DNA of 64,000 nucleotides from Longimicrobium sp. (lineage in GTDB: Bacteria; Gemmatimonadota; Gemmatimonadetes; Longimicrobiales; Longimicrobiaceae), in assembly GCA_036377595.1 (NCBI GenBank), contig DASUYB010000108.1, positions 166,404 to 230,403 on the forward strand. Direction: 5' to 3'. Positions 8,071 to 16,303 of this stretch are shown one piece after another; the first letter of the stretch is position 1, and each line of letters opens with the position of its first letter. The position numbers were made by a program, and so were the translations under genes. Below the pieces are notes generated by a model. The model was not told the origin of the DNA, ran no database searches, and saw only the letters and a list, made by a program, of their open reading frames with translations.

Positions 8071-9255
8071 ATGGCGAAGTTCCAGGGCGTTGACTACTAC
8101 GAAATCGACGCGCTGCTGACCGAAGAGCAGCGCATGATCCGCGACACCGTGCGCGAGTGGGTGGACGACAACCTCCTCCCCGTCATCAACGACGCGTACA
8201 TCGGCCGCTACCTGCCCAGGCAGCTGATCCCCGGGATGGCCGAGCTCGGCGTCTTCGGCGCGAACCTGCCGGAGGAGTACGGCTGCGCCGGGCTCGACAA
8301 CGTGAGCTACGGCCTGATCATGCAGGAGCTGGAGCGCGGCGACAGCGGCATCCGCTCGTTCGCCAGCGTGCAGGGCGCGCTCTGCATGTACCCCATCTAC
8401 GCGTTCGGCAGCGACGAGCAGAAGCGCGAATACCTCCCGCGCATGGCGGCCGGCGAGGTGATCGGCTGCTTCGGGCTGACCGAGCCGGACTTCGGCTCCA
8501 ACCCCGGCGGGATGGTGACGCGGGCGCGGAAGACCGACGACGGGTGGGTGCTGAACGGCGCCAAGATGTGGATCACCAACGGCTCGACCGCCAATATCGC
8601 CATCGTCTGGGCCAAGACGGGCGAGCTCGACGACACGAAGTCGATCCGCGGCTTCATCGTCCCCACCGACACGCCGGGGTTCAGCGCCAAGGACCAGAAG
8701 GGGAAGCTCTCGCTCCTCGCCAGCGACACCAGCGAGCTGGTGCTGCAGGACGTGCGTGTCCCTGAAAGCGCGCTGCTGCCGAAGTCCGGCGGCCTCAAGA
8801 GCCCGCTGATGTGCCTGACGCAGGCGCGCTACGGCATCGCCTGGGGCGCGGTCGGCGCGGCCATGGCCTGCTACGACGAGGCGCTGGCGTACGCCAAGAA
8901 CCGCGTCCAGTTCGGCGGCAAGCCCATCGCCGCCACGCAGATCCAGCAGACGCGGCTGGCGGAGATGCTGACGGAGATCACCAAGGCGCAGCTCCTCTGC
9001 TGGCGCCTGGGCAACCTGAAGGACCAGGGGACGATGCGGCCCGAGCAGGTCTCCCTCGCCAAGCGCAACAACGTCCACATGGCGTGCGAGTGCGCGCGCG
9101 AGGCGCGGCGGCTGCTGGGCGGAAACGGCATCCTGGTCGAGTACCAGGCCATGCGCCACATGGCCAACCTCGAATCCGTGTACACGTACGAGGGCACGCA
9201 CGACGTCCACGGCCTGATCCTGGGCAACGACATCACCGGCATCCCCGCGTTCTAA
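8071..9255 (+). CDS. gcdH: Glutaryl-CoA dehydrogenase (acyl-CoA dehydrogenase family)
   Basis: A 394-residue FAD-dependent acyl-CoA dehydrogenase. The C-terminus, with RHMANLESVYTYEGTHDVHG and then ITGIPAF, is characteristic of glutaryl-CoA dehydrogenase; Glu374 in YEGTHD is the expected catalytic base. The FAD/substrate loop FGLTEPDFGSNPGGM and MWITNGSTA are also as in that family. The enzyme converts glutaryl-CoA to crotonyl-CoA plus CO2 in Lys/Trp degradation. Start set at MAKFQGVDYYEIDALL, the usual family start; longer readings upstream run through the promoter. It forms a single-gene unit. A generic short-chain acyl-CoA dehydrogenase is the alternative. Confidence 0.88.
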   Translation: MAKFQGVDYYEIDALLTEEQRMIRDTVREWVDDNLLPVINDAYIGRYLPRQLIPGMAELGVFGANLPEEYGCAGLDNVSYGLIMQELERGDSGIRSFASVQGALCMYPIYAFGSDEQKREYLPRMAAGEVIGCFGLTEPDFGSNPGGMVTRARKTDDGWVLNGAKMWITNGSTANIAIVWAKTGELDDTKSIRGFIVPTDTPGFSAKDQKGKLSLLASDTSELVLQDVRVPESALLPKSGGLKSPLMCLTQARYGIAWGAVGAAMACYDEALAYAKNRVQFGGKPIAATQIQQTRLAEMLTEITKAQLLCWRLGNLKDQGTMRPEQVSLAKRNNVHMACECAREARRLLGGNGILVEYQAMRHMANLESVYTYEGTHDVHGLILGNDITGIPAF

Positions 9256-9429
9256 GCGCTGCGCTTTTAACTCGAGCGCGACGGCCGGTGTCCTGAGAGG
9301 CGCGGCACGGGGTGGAGGCTGGTGCACGGCAAGTGCGTGGGATCATGGGGATCTCACGCACTTCGCGTGTCTTTGAGTCCGGTGCGAGCGATCGCGACGA
9401 GTTTCCCGACGGATGGATCGAGAGGCGTG

Positions 9430-10641
9430 ATGCGGGGATGGTTTCGCACGGTGCTGTTCTGGTGCCACCTGGCCACGGGGATCACGGTGGGGCTGGTGGT
9501 GCTGGTGATGTCGGTGACGGGCGTGCTGCTGACCTACGAGAAGCAGATGACGCAGTCCGCCAACGCGCGAGCGTACACCGTCGCGCCGCCCTCGCCGGGG
9601 GCGCCGCGGCTGGCGCCCGACGAGCTGGTGGCGCGCGTGCGCCGGGTGGAGCAGGGCGAGCCGACGTCCGTCGTCTTCCGCGCGGGCGCCGATCGCCCGG
9701 TCGAGGTGGCGTTCGGGCGCGAGAAGACCGTGTTCGTCGACCCGTGGACCGGCGCCGTGCTGGGCCAGGGGGCGGTGAAGCTGAAGAAGTTCTTCGCGGG
9801 CGTCACCGGCTGGCACCGCTGGCTGGCCGCCGAAGGCGAGAACCGCAACCGGGCGCGCGCCATCACCGGCGCCTCGAACCTGGGGTTCCTGTTCCTGGTG
9901 CTGAGCGGGATCTTCCTCTGGTGGCCGCGCAACTGGTCGCGCCGCGCGGTGCGCAACGTCACCTGGTTCCGCGGCGGGCTGCGCGCCCGCGCGCGCGACT
10001 TCAACTGGCACAACACCATCGGCTTCTGGTCCTTCCTCCCGCTGGCCGTGATCGTCGCCTCGGCAGTGGTGATCTCCTATCCGTGGGCCAGCAACGCCGT
10101 GTACCGCGCCTTCGGCGAGGACCCGCCCGCGCGCCCCGGTGAGGGTCGCCCCGCGCCGTCCGGCGAGGGTGCTCGCGGCGGCGGCGCATCGGCTGGCGGC
10201 GACGTGCTCGCCGGCACCGGCCCGCTGCTGGCGCGCGCGCAGGCGAAGGTCGGCGGCTGGCGGACGATCACCCTGCAGGTGCCGAAGTCGGCGTCCGCGC
10301 CCGTGGTTTTCAACATCGACCGCGGTACCGGGGGCCAGCCGCAGAAGCGCGCGTCCCTCACGCTGGGCCGCGCCGGGCGCGAGGTGAAGTGGCAGCCGTT
10401 TTCCGCGGGAACGCCCGGCGCGCGGACGCGCTCGATCCTCCGCTTCGCCCACACGGGCGAGGTGCTCGGCATCGCCGGGCAGACGCTGGCGGGGCTGGTC
10501 TCGCTCGGCGCGGCGCTGATGGTGTGGACGGGCCTCTGGCTCTCGTTCCGCCGCTGGCGCTCCTGGCGCCACCGCCGCCAGCGCTTCGGCCCCCACGACG
10601 AACGCCGCCCCGCGAAGGTCCGCGCGAAAGCCGCGGCGTGA
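9430..10641 (+). CDS. PepSY-associated membrane protein
   Basis: A 403-residue inner-membrane protein of the PepSY_TM type. A first helix (HLATGITVGLVVLVMSVTGV) is followed by a periplasmic PepSY-like domain with the EKTVFVDPWTGAVLG strand, a histidine-bearing GWHRWL segment, two further helices around residues 155 and 195, a second periplasmic domain, and a last helix before an Arg-rich tail. Proteins of this family are usually linked to iron-siderophore reduction or uptake. No receptor or siderophore gene is adjacent. The ATG follows GAGAGGCGTG; an adjacent GTG is also possible. Confidence 0.85.
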   Translation: MRGWFRTVLFWCHLATGITVGLVVLVMSVTGVLLTYEKQMTQSANARAYTVAPPSPGAPRLAPDELVARVRRVEQGEPTSVVFRAGADRPVEVAFGREKTVFVDPWTGAVLGQGAVKLKKFFAGVTGWHRWLAAEGENRNRARAITGASNLGFLFLVLSGIFLWWPRNWSRRAVRNVTWFRGGLRARARDFNWHNTIGFWSFLPLAVIVASAVVISYPWASNAVYRAFGEDPPARPGEGRPAPSGEGARGGGASAGGDVLAGTGPLLARAQAKVGGWRTITLQVPKSASAPVVFNIDRGTGGQPQKRASLTLGRAGREVKWQPFSAGTPGARTRSILRFAHTGEVLGIAGQTLAGLVSLGAALMVWTGLWLSFRRWRSWRHRRQRFGPHDERRPAKVRAKAAA

Positions 10642-10818
10642 GGTATCCGGGGATAGGAAGGCTTCGGCGCGCTGTGCCGGGGTCCCCGCTTCTTATCCGA
10701 TCCCCCGTCGATGGATGGAGGCGTCGGGTTGAATCAAACCCAGCATTTCGCTATATTTAGCGTCCGCGGCGGACCCAGCGCCGCGGAGCCCGGCCCGGCC
10801 GGAATGGTCCGGGACGGG

Positions 10819-10847
10819 TTGACAGTGACGGGCAGTTTGGATACATT
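10819..10847 (+). promoter_or_regulatory. Promoter of the tRNA-Lys/tRNA-Arg unit
   Basis: A consensus TTGACA and TACATT with a 17-base spacer end 20 bases before the first tRNA. It is the best sigma-70-like promoter in the window, as expected for stable RNA genes. Confidence 0.8.
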
Positions 10848-10867
10848 TCCCGGCCTGTGCTGAAAAC

Positions 10868-10940
<73 letters not shown>

Positions 10941-10974
10941 CTCGGCGGTCTCGAGTGTGTAGATCGCTGGACAT

Positions 10975-11048
<74 letters not shown>

Positions 11049-11055
11049 CCTCATA

Positions 11056-11096
11056 CGAAGCCCCGCCAGCGGTTACGCTGGCGGGGCTTCGCTTGT
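11056..11096 (+). terminator. Rho-independent terminator after tRNA-Arg
   Basis: A 16-bp perfect stem (CGAAGCCCCGCCAGCG and its complement) around GTTA, followed by CTTGT. It ends the tRNA transcript eight bases after the mature 3' end. Confidence 0.9.
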
Positions 11097-11195
11097 CCGT
11101 GCCGGGTGGACAGGCGACGCGGTCCACGTTGGCGTTCCTGCGGGTCACCCAGCGCATCGCTTCCTCCTTTCCCGGAGAGGGAAACACCCCCGGCG

Positions 11196-12395
11196 CTACC
11201 CGCGCACCAGCGGGTGCACGACGAGACCGACGAGCGCGGCCGCCAGCACGATCAGCGGCTCCGGAACCTTCTTCCGCCAGAGCAGGACGAGGACGATGGC
11301 CGCGATCAGGAGGGTGGGGAGATCCACCACGGAGCGGCGGCCGAGCACGACCACGGCCCCGCTGATCGCGCCGATGGCGGCGGCCGTCACCCCGTCCACG
11401 AACGCCGCGATCCCCGGCCGCTTCCCGTAGCGCTTGAAGTACGGGGCGGGCAGGATGGTGAGCAGGTAGGCGGGGAGGAAGGTGGCCAGCGCCGCGACGC
11501 ACGCACCCGCGAGCCCCGCCAGCAGGTAGCCGATGAAGCCGGTGGTGATCACCACCGGCCCCGGCGTGATGAGCGCCACCGCCACGGCGTCCAGGAACTG
11601 GTGGTCGGTGAGCCACCCGCGCTCCTTCACCAGCCCGCCATAGAGGAACGGCACGATGGCAAGCCCGCTGCCGAAGACGAACGAGCCCGCGTAGAGGAAG
11701 AAGCCGAAGATCCGCCCGAGCATCCCCACATCCGCGCCCGCCACCGCGAGCGGTGCGGCGGGCAACGCCACCGCGGCCAGTCGCCGGGGCGCCCAGCGGC
11801 GGGGCGGCGCCTTCGCCAGCCACACGACGACGCCGGCCGCCAGGAAGAGCCAGACGATCTCCGACTCCGTGACGATCGTTACCGCGGCGGAGACGAGGTA
11901 CACCGCCCAGCGGAGCCGGTCCGCGCCGATGGAGCTGCGGGTGAGCCTGCAGGCGCTGTGGGCGATGATCCCGATCACCGCCGCGCCTACCGCGTAGAAG
12001 ACGGCCTGCACCCAGGCGAGCCCGCCGTACGCCACGTACGCCCACCCCAGCGCCACCACCATCAGGAACGACGGGAGGACGAAGGCAAGGCTCACGAGCG
12101 TGGCGCCCTGCACCCCGTAGTGCACGAATCCGAGGTAGGTGGCGAGCTGCGCCGCGAGCGGCCCGGGCGCGAGCTGGGAGAGCGCGAGCCCGTCCCGGTA
12201 CTCGTCGGCGGGGATCCACCGGCGCTGCTCCACCAGGTCGCGCCGCATGTACTCGATCAGCGCCACCGGCCCCCCGAACCCGATGGTGCCCAGCCGCAGG
12301 AAATACCTCACCAGCTCCCACAGCGAGTAAGGCACCGGTTCGGCGCTCCCGGCACCGGCCTCCGTCGGCGTCTCGTCCGCCTCGGCCACGCTCAT
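11196..12395 (-). CDS. chrA: Chromate efflux transporter ChrA
   Basis: A 399-residue polytopic membrane protein with the duplicated architecture of long-chain CHR transporters, which export chromate. The first half has FGGPVALIEYMRRDLV and LAPGPLAAQLATYLGF. The second half repeats the pattern with FGSGLAIVPFL and ITPGPVVITTGFIGYLL, the paired PGP motifs of the family. About ten hydrophobic helices are visible. Its ATG overlaps the stop of the preceding gene by four bases (ATGA), so it is translated as the last gene of a chromate operon. Confidence 0.93.
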   Translation of the reverse strand: MSVAEADETPTEAGAGSAEPVPYSLWELVRYFLRLGTIGFGGPVALIEYMRRDLVEQRRWIPADEYRDGLALSQLAPGPLAAQLATYLGFVHYGVQGATLVSLAFVLPSFLMVVALGWAYVAYGGLAWVQAVFYAVGAAVIGIIAHSACRLTRSSIGADRLRWAVYLVSAAVTIVTESEIVWLFLAAGVVVWLAKAPPRRWAPRRLAAVALPAAPLAVAGADVGMLGRIFGFFLYAGSFVFGSGLAIVPFLYGGLVKERGWLTDHQFLDAVAVALITPGPVVITTGFIGYLLAGLAGACVAALATFLPAYLLTILPAPYFKRYGKRPGIAAFVDGVTAAAIGAISGAVVVLGRRSVVDLPTLLIAAIVLVLLWRKKVPEPLIVLAAALVGLVVHPLVRG

Positions 12396-13378
12396 CGGCC
12401 GAATGCCATGGATCGCGCCGAACCGCCGGCGGCAGCTCCCTCGTAGACCACGGCCGCCGCCGCGGCGTCCTGCAGCGCGATGCCGGTGGAGTCGAACACG
12501 GTGATCTCGTCGTCGCCGATCCGCCCCGGCCGCAGCCTCGCCACCACCTCTCCCAGGTCGGCGTGGACATCCGCGAGGGTGAGCGCTCCCGCCCGCAGCG
12601 CGTGGTGCAGGTCACCCATGCGAGCGCACTGGTCGCGCAGGTCCGTGACCACGCGCGCCCGGGCCAGGAGCGCCGGGTGCAGCTCCCGCTTGGCCTCGCT
12701 GTCCACCCCTACGCCGGCCACGAACGTGCCCGGACCCACGTCGTCCGGCCCCAGCACGAACTCGCGCGACGTGGTGCAGGTGACGACCACGTCGGCCCCC
12801 CGCGCGGCCGAGGCCACGTCCGGCCGGGCCACCACCTCGATCTCCAGCTCGGCCGCCATCTCCCGGCAGAACGCCCGGGCGCGTTCCGGGTCGAGGTCGA
12901 ACGCCGCCACCTGGCGAAGCGGCAGCACGGCGGCCAGCGCGCGCAGCTGGTGGCGGCTCTGCATTCCGCACCCGATCACCGCGGCCACCGTGGCGCCGGC
13001 CCGGGCCAGGACGCGCGCGGCGACCGCGGTGGCGGCGGCCGTGCGGAGCGCCGTCAGCTCCATGGTGTCGATCACGGCGAGCACGCGGCCGTCGCAGCCG
13101 TCGCAGAGCATCACCACCCCCTGGATGGTGGGCAGTCCCCGCCCGGCGTTCACGGGGAAGTTGCCGTTGATCTTCCCCGCGAAGTACACCCGGCCGCTCC
13201 ACGCCAGCAGCCCCGCCTTGCCGTGAAAGGAGCCGCCTTCGGCGTGAACCGCCAGCGTGGCCGGCGGCTGCGCCTTTCCTTCGCCCAGCAGGCGGAAGGC
13301 GGCCTCCACGGCGTCGATGCAGCGGGGCACCGGCAGCAGCCGGACCACGTCGGAGCGGGTGAGCAGGAGGGTCTCCAT
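12392..13378 (-). CDS. Ornithine cyclodeaminase / mu-crystallin family protein
   Basis: A 328-residue NAD(P)-binding protein of the ornithine cyclodeaminase/mu-crystallin superfamily. Family marks are GKINGNFPVN near residue 75, the substrate region LTALRTAAATAVAARVLA, and the Rossmann motif VIGCGMQSRHQL. The family includes ornithine cyclodeaminase, alanine dehydrogenases and ketimine reductases, and the substrate cannot be read from the sequence. It sits between chrB and chrA, an unusual insertion in a chromate operon. The start METLLLTRSDV matches the family N-terminus. A 128-base gap separates it from chrB. Confidence 0.88.
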   Translation of the reverse strand: METLLLTRSDVVRLLPVPRCIDAVEAAFRLLGEGKAQPPATLAVHAEGGSFHGKAGLLAWSGRVYFAGKINGNFPVNAGRGLPTIQGVVMLCDGCDGRVLAVIDTMELTALRTAAATAVAARVLARAGATVAAVIGCGMQSRHQLRALAAVLPLRQVAAFDLDPERARAFCREMAAELEIEVVARPDVASAARGADVVVTCTTSREFVLGPDDVGPGTFVAGVGVDSEAKRELHPALLARARVVTDLRDQCARMGDLHHALRAGALTLADVHADLGEVVARLRPGRIGDDEITVFDSTGIALQDAAAAAVVYEGAAAGGSARSMAFGR

Positions 13379-13506
13379 GATCGCCAGCCTTCCGGGATTG
13401 CGGTGAACGACCGGGGTGAGCGATGGCGGCAGCGCGCCGGCCTCAGCCACTCGCCGCGATTCCGCCGGGGCGAACGGGTACGGCCGGGTGCGGCGCGAAG
13501 GCCGGT

Positions 13507-14508
13507 TCACTCCCCGGTGGGAGGAGGGGTGAAGGACGCGTACAGGGTGTCGAAGAGCGCGGCGCCGGCCTGGAGCCGCCGCTCGTCGTCCGGTTCCGAC
13601 CGGGCGATCCCGGCCAGCAGGAGCTCGACGCCGGCGGTTTCGGGGCGGCCGAACTTGCCGTCCTTCAGGTCGATGTCGTGCACCACGGCGGCGACCGCGG
13701 CGAGCGCCGCGTCGTCCTCCAGCCCGAGCCGGTCGAGGAGCACCTCGAAGGTGCAGCGGTCGCCCTCGTGCGTGAACTCGCCCTCGTACATGTCGAAGCG
13801 GATCTCCCCCGGCGCGGGGCGGTGGCGCGCCTCGGCGACGAAGCGGAACGTGGCCGCGGGGTCCACGAAGCGGCGGATCAGCCACGCGCTCGCGATGCGG
13901 TCGACGAACACGCCCGCGCGCGTGACCCAGGTGCGGCCGCGCAGCTCCGCGCGAGCCACCGATATGCCCTCGGCCGGAGACTCGGCGCGCCGCAGCCGCG
14001 ACTCCAGCGCCGCGAAGGCGGCCTCCGCGTCGCGCCGGGCGGACGCGCCGTGGTAGTCGATGGCGGCCGTCTCCTCGAAGCGCTTCCGCAGCTTCGCCAG
14101 CCCCGCGGAAATGGACCTGGCGCCCTCCGCGTCCGCCTCGACGGTGCGGGCGAGCCCGCCCGCTTCCCGCGCCAGCTCGGCGTAGTCCTCGTCCCGCGCC
14201 GCGCGGAACAGGGCCTGGACCTGCGCGTCGGTCAGCCCGGCGGCGAGGCGGACCTCGGCAACGACCGCATCTCCCCCCTCGTCCACGATCTCGCGCAGCA
14301 GCCACGCGAAATCCTCGCGCGCCTGCTCACTGTTCGGGAGCACGTAGACCGAGTTCTTCACCGGCACCGCGCCCAGGCGCTGCAAGCGGCGCCAGACCTT
14401 CACGCGCAGGTATGCCGGCTTGGGCGGGATCTGGTGGATCAGGAAGAGCCACGGGGCGCGCTCCCCTTCCTCGCGGCGTTCCGAAGTCGATGTCTGCACG
14501 CTGGTCAC
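13507..14508 (-). CDS. chrB: Chromate resistance protein ChrB
   Basis: A 333-residue protein with both ChrB domains. The N-terminal part has the PKPAYLRVKVWRRLQRLGAV motif and VYVLPNSEQ. The C-terminal part begins near residue 190 at GRTWVTRAGVFVDRIASAWLIRRFVD and contains FDMYEGEFTHEGDRCTFE. In other bacteria ChrB senses chromate and regulates chrA. Here it would be the local regulator, though a DNA-binding helix-turn-helix is not obvious. The GTG start overlaps the stop of the propeller gene (GTGA), indicating translational coupling. Confidence 0.9.
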   Translation of the reverse strand: MTSVQTSTSERREEGERAPWLFLIHQIPPKPAYLRVKVWRRLQRLGAVPVKNSVYVLPNSEQAREDFAWLLREIVDEGGDAVVAEVRLAAGLTDAQVQALFRAARDEDYAELAREAGGLARTVEADAEGARSISAGLAKLRKRFEETAAIDYHGASARRDAEAAFAALESRLRRAESPAEGISVARAELRGRTWVTRAGVFVDRIASAWLIRRFVDPAATFRFVAEARHRPAPGEIRFDMYEGEFTHEGDRCTFEVLLDRLGLEDDAALAAVAAVVHDIDLKDGKFGRPETAGVELLLAGIARSEPDDERRLQAGAALFDTLYASFTPPPTGE

Positions 14509-15596
14509 GGCTCCATGATCCGCAGCACGGGGCGGCCGTTCAGGTTCTGGAGGGGGAGGTAGACGAGGTGCGTGGCCGGGTCGACGGCGACCGTGTGCGC
14601 GTGCGGCATCCGGATGTCGCCCTCGTGGACGAGGTCCCGCCCCCGCGCGCGGAAGACGGAGACGGTGCCGGATTCCGAGGCGACGTAGAGCCGGCCGAGC
14701 CCGGAGTCGAAGGCGAGGACGTCCGGGTCGTCTCCCACCGGGTGCGTCGAGATCACCCGCATCGTCTGCAGATCGACGACGAGCAGCGTGGCGTCGCCCT
14801 CGTTCGCCACGAACATCAGCCGCCGCCGGGGATCGATGGAGAGCCCGTGCGGATGCCGTGCACCGTCGAGCGGATACCTGCCCACGATGCTGTCCGCGCG
14901 GGGATCGAGCGCGACCACCTCGTCGCGCGTCTGCACGGCCACCCAGACGCAGCCCCCGCCTGGATCGTAGACCGTGTTCCCGGCCTCGCCGCCGAGTGCC
15001 ACCGTCGCCACCACGCGGTCCGTCCGCCCGTCGACGACCAGCTCTCGCCCGGCGGAGGATTCGTCGGAGACGTAGATGCGCCGCACCGCGGGCGCGTAGG
15101 CGATCCCGTCCGGATAGCCGATCGGCCCCGGTCGTGCCCGCACCTGCAGCGTCCCCGCGTCGAGCACCGCCACCTGCCGTCCTCCCGTGACCGCAGCGTA
15201 CACCTTGCCGAGCTCCGGGACGGCCCACACGCCGTGGACGGACGCGAACCCGGGCAGGTCGGCGATCACCCGGCGCGCCCGCGTGTCGAAGACCAGCAGG
15301 GTGCCGGCGTTCATGTGCGCCACGTAGAGGCGCCCGGCCGCCGTGTCCACGGCCTGGTAGTCGAAGCGCACCGCCGGTCCCGGAAGCGCCACGTCGGCCA
15401 CCGTCCGGAGCGGCGGCCCCTGCTTCCGTGACGCGGTGTCGGCCGGCAGCGTGCCCGTCTCCGATACGACGGCGCCCGCGCCGCAGTCCGGCGGCGGCGC
15501 GGGATCCGAGCCTCGGACGGAGCCGCAGCCGACGCCGGCCAGGAGCACCATCGTTCCAGCTCGCGTGAGGGCCCGCCAGCGATCGAGGAGTGGCAT
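14505..15596 (-). CDS. YncE-type beta-propeller lipoprotein
   Basis: A 363-residue protein with a lipoprotein signal (hydrophobic TMVLLAGVGC; Cys near residue 23) and a seven-bladed YVTN/YncE-like propeller. Repeated blades carry patterns such as GRLYVAHMNAGTLLVFD, GKVYAAVTGGRQVAVLD and RLYVASESGTVSVF. These surface propellers often bind DNA, metals or cofactors; no catalytic residues are evident. The ATG has GAGAGGATC upstream; longer in-frame starts lie in the promoter region. It is the first gene of the chromate operon, which is an unusual association. Confidence 0.82.
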   Translation of the reverse strand: MPLLDRWRALTRAGTMVLLAGVGCGSVRGSDPAPPPDCGAGAVVSETGTLPADTASRKQGPPLRTVADVALPGPAVRFDYQAVDTAAGRLYVAHMNAGTLLVFDTRARRVIADLPGFASVHGVWAVPELGKVYAAVTGGRQVAVLDAGTLQVRARPGPIGYPDGIAYAPAVRRIYVSDESSAGRELVVDGRTDRVVATVALGGEAGNTVYDPGGGCVWVAVQTRDEVVALDPRADSIVGRYPLDGARHPHGLSIDPRRRLMFVANEGDATLLVVDLQTMRVISTHPVGDDPDVLAFDSGLGRLYVASESGTVSVFRARGRDLVHEGDIRMPHAHTVAVDPATHLVYLPLQNLNGRPVLRIMEP

Positions 15597-15762
15597 GATC
15601 CTCTCCGGAGGACGTCGCCGTCGCGCGCGCACCTGGCGAATGGGCAGTATCGTGATCTGGCATGCTGTTTCACGCGCTGTAACAACTGTATCACCAAGCG
15701 TTCGCCGGATCAAGGAAATCGTTCCGAGGGCCGGACTCCGGGATCGAGGAGGGGATCGGGAT

Positions 15763-16014
15763 GGGAGACAGGATCGCGCTCTCATCTACTTCCAGCCGAC
15801 CGGCGGCGGCCGCGCCGCGATCATGGGCGACTTCGTGATGACCGCCGCCGAGGTGAACCCCGTCATCCGCGCGCTGCGCGACAAGGGGATCGAGGTCACG
15901 GCGCTGGACTCCCACCTGCTGGGCGAGCAGCCGCGCCTCGTCTTCATGCACTTCTGGGCGAACGACGACGCGGTGAACCTGGCCCGCGGCTGCGCGCCGC
16001 ACTCGCGCGGATGA
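15763..16014 (+). pseudogene. C-terminal remnant of a DUF1259 protein
   Basis: The reading YFQPTGGGRAAIMGDFVMTA, then EVNPVIRALRDKGIEVTALDSH and RLVFMHFWANDDAVNLARG, is the C-terminal third of DUF1259 (LpqO-like) proteins. Nothing upstream in any frame supplies the N-terminal two thirds. Near the end a one-base loss makes the frame read CAPHSRG and stop; the other frame continues LRAALARMSVR and stops at 16025. It is truncated and frameshifted, so a decayed gene. Confidence 0.65.
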
Positions 16015-16303
16015 GCGTGCGGTAGGCGTCCGCCGCTCCATCGCTTTCATGGGGCGGGAGCGGGGCAGGTCCGATGTGGAACAGGTGTCCCTACGGGGGC
16101 CGTCGTGGCGATGGGCGGCGCGTGTACTTCACGTGCAAGTGCCTGTCGCCACAGCTTTTGCAGCGTTTGCGGGCGTGGCGGCGCCACGGCGTGAGCCATG
16201 CAGAGGTGTTGTCCGGTCCGGCAGCACCGGTGCGGCGGTGAAGGGCGCACCCGGCAGATCATGCGCAGTTCCCTCAGTTGTTTCCCCCTCCCGAGAGGTC
16301 CCC

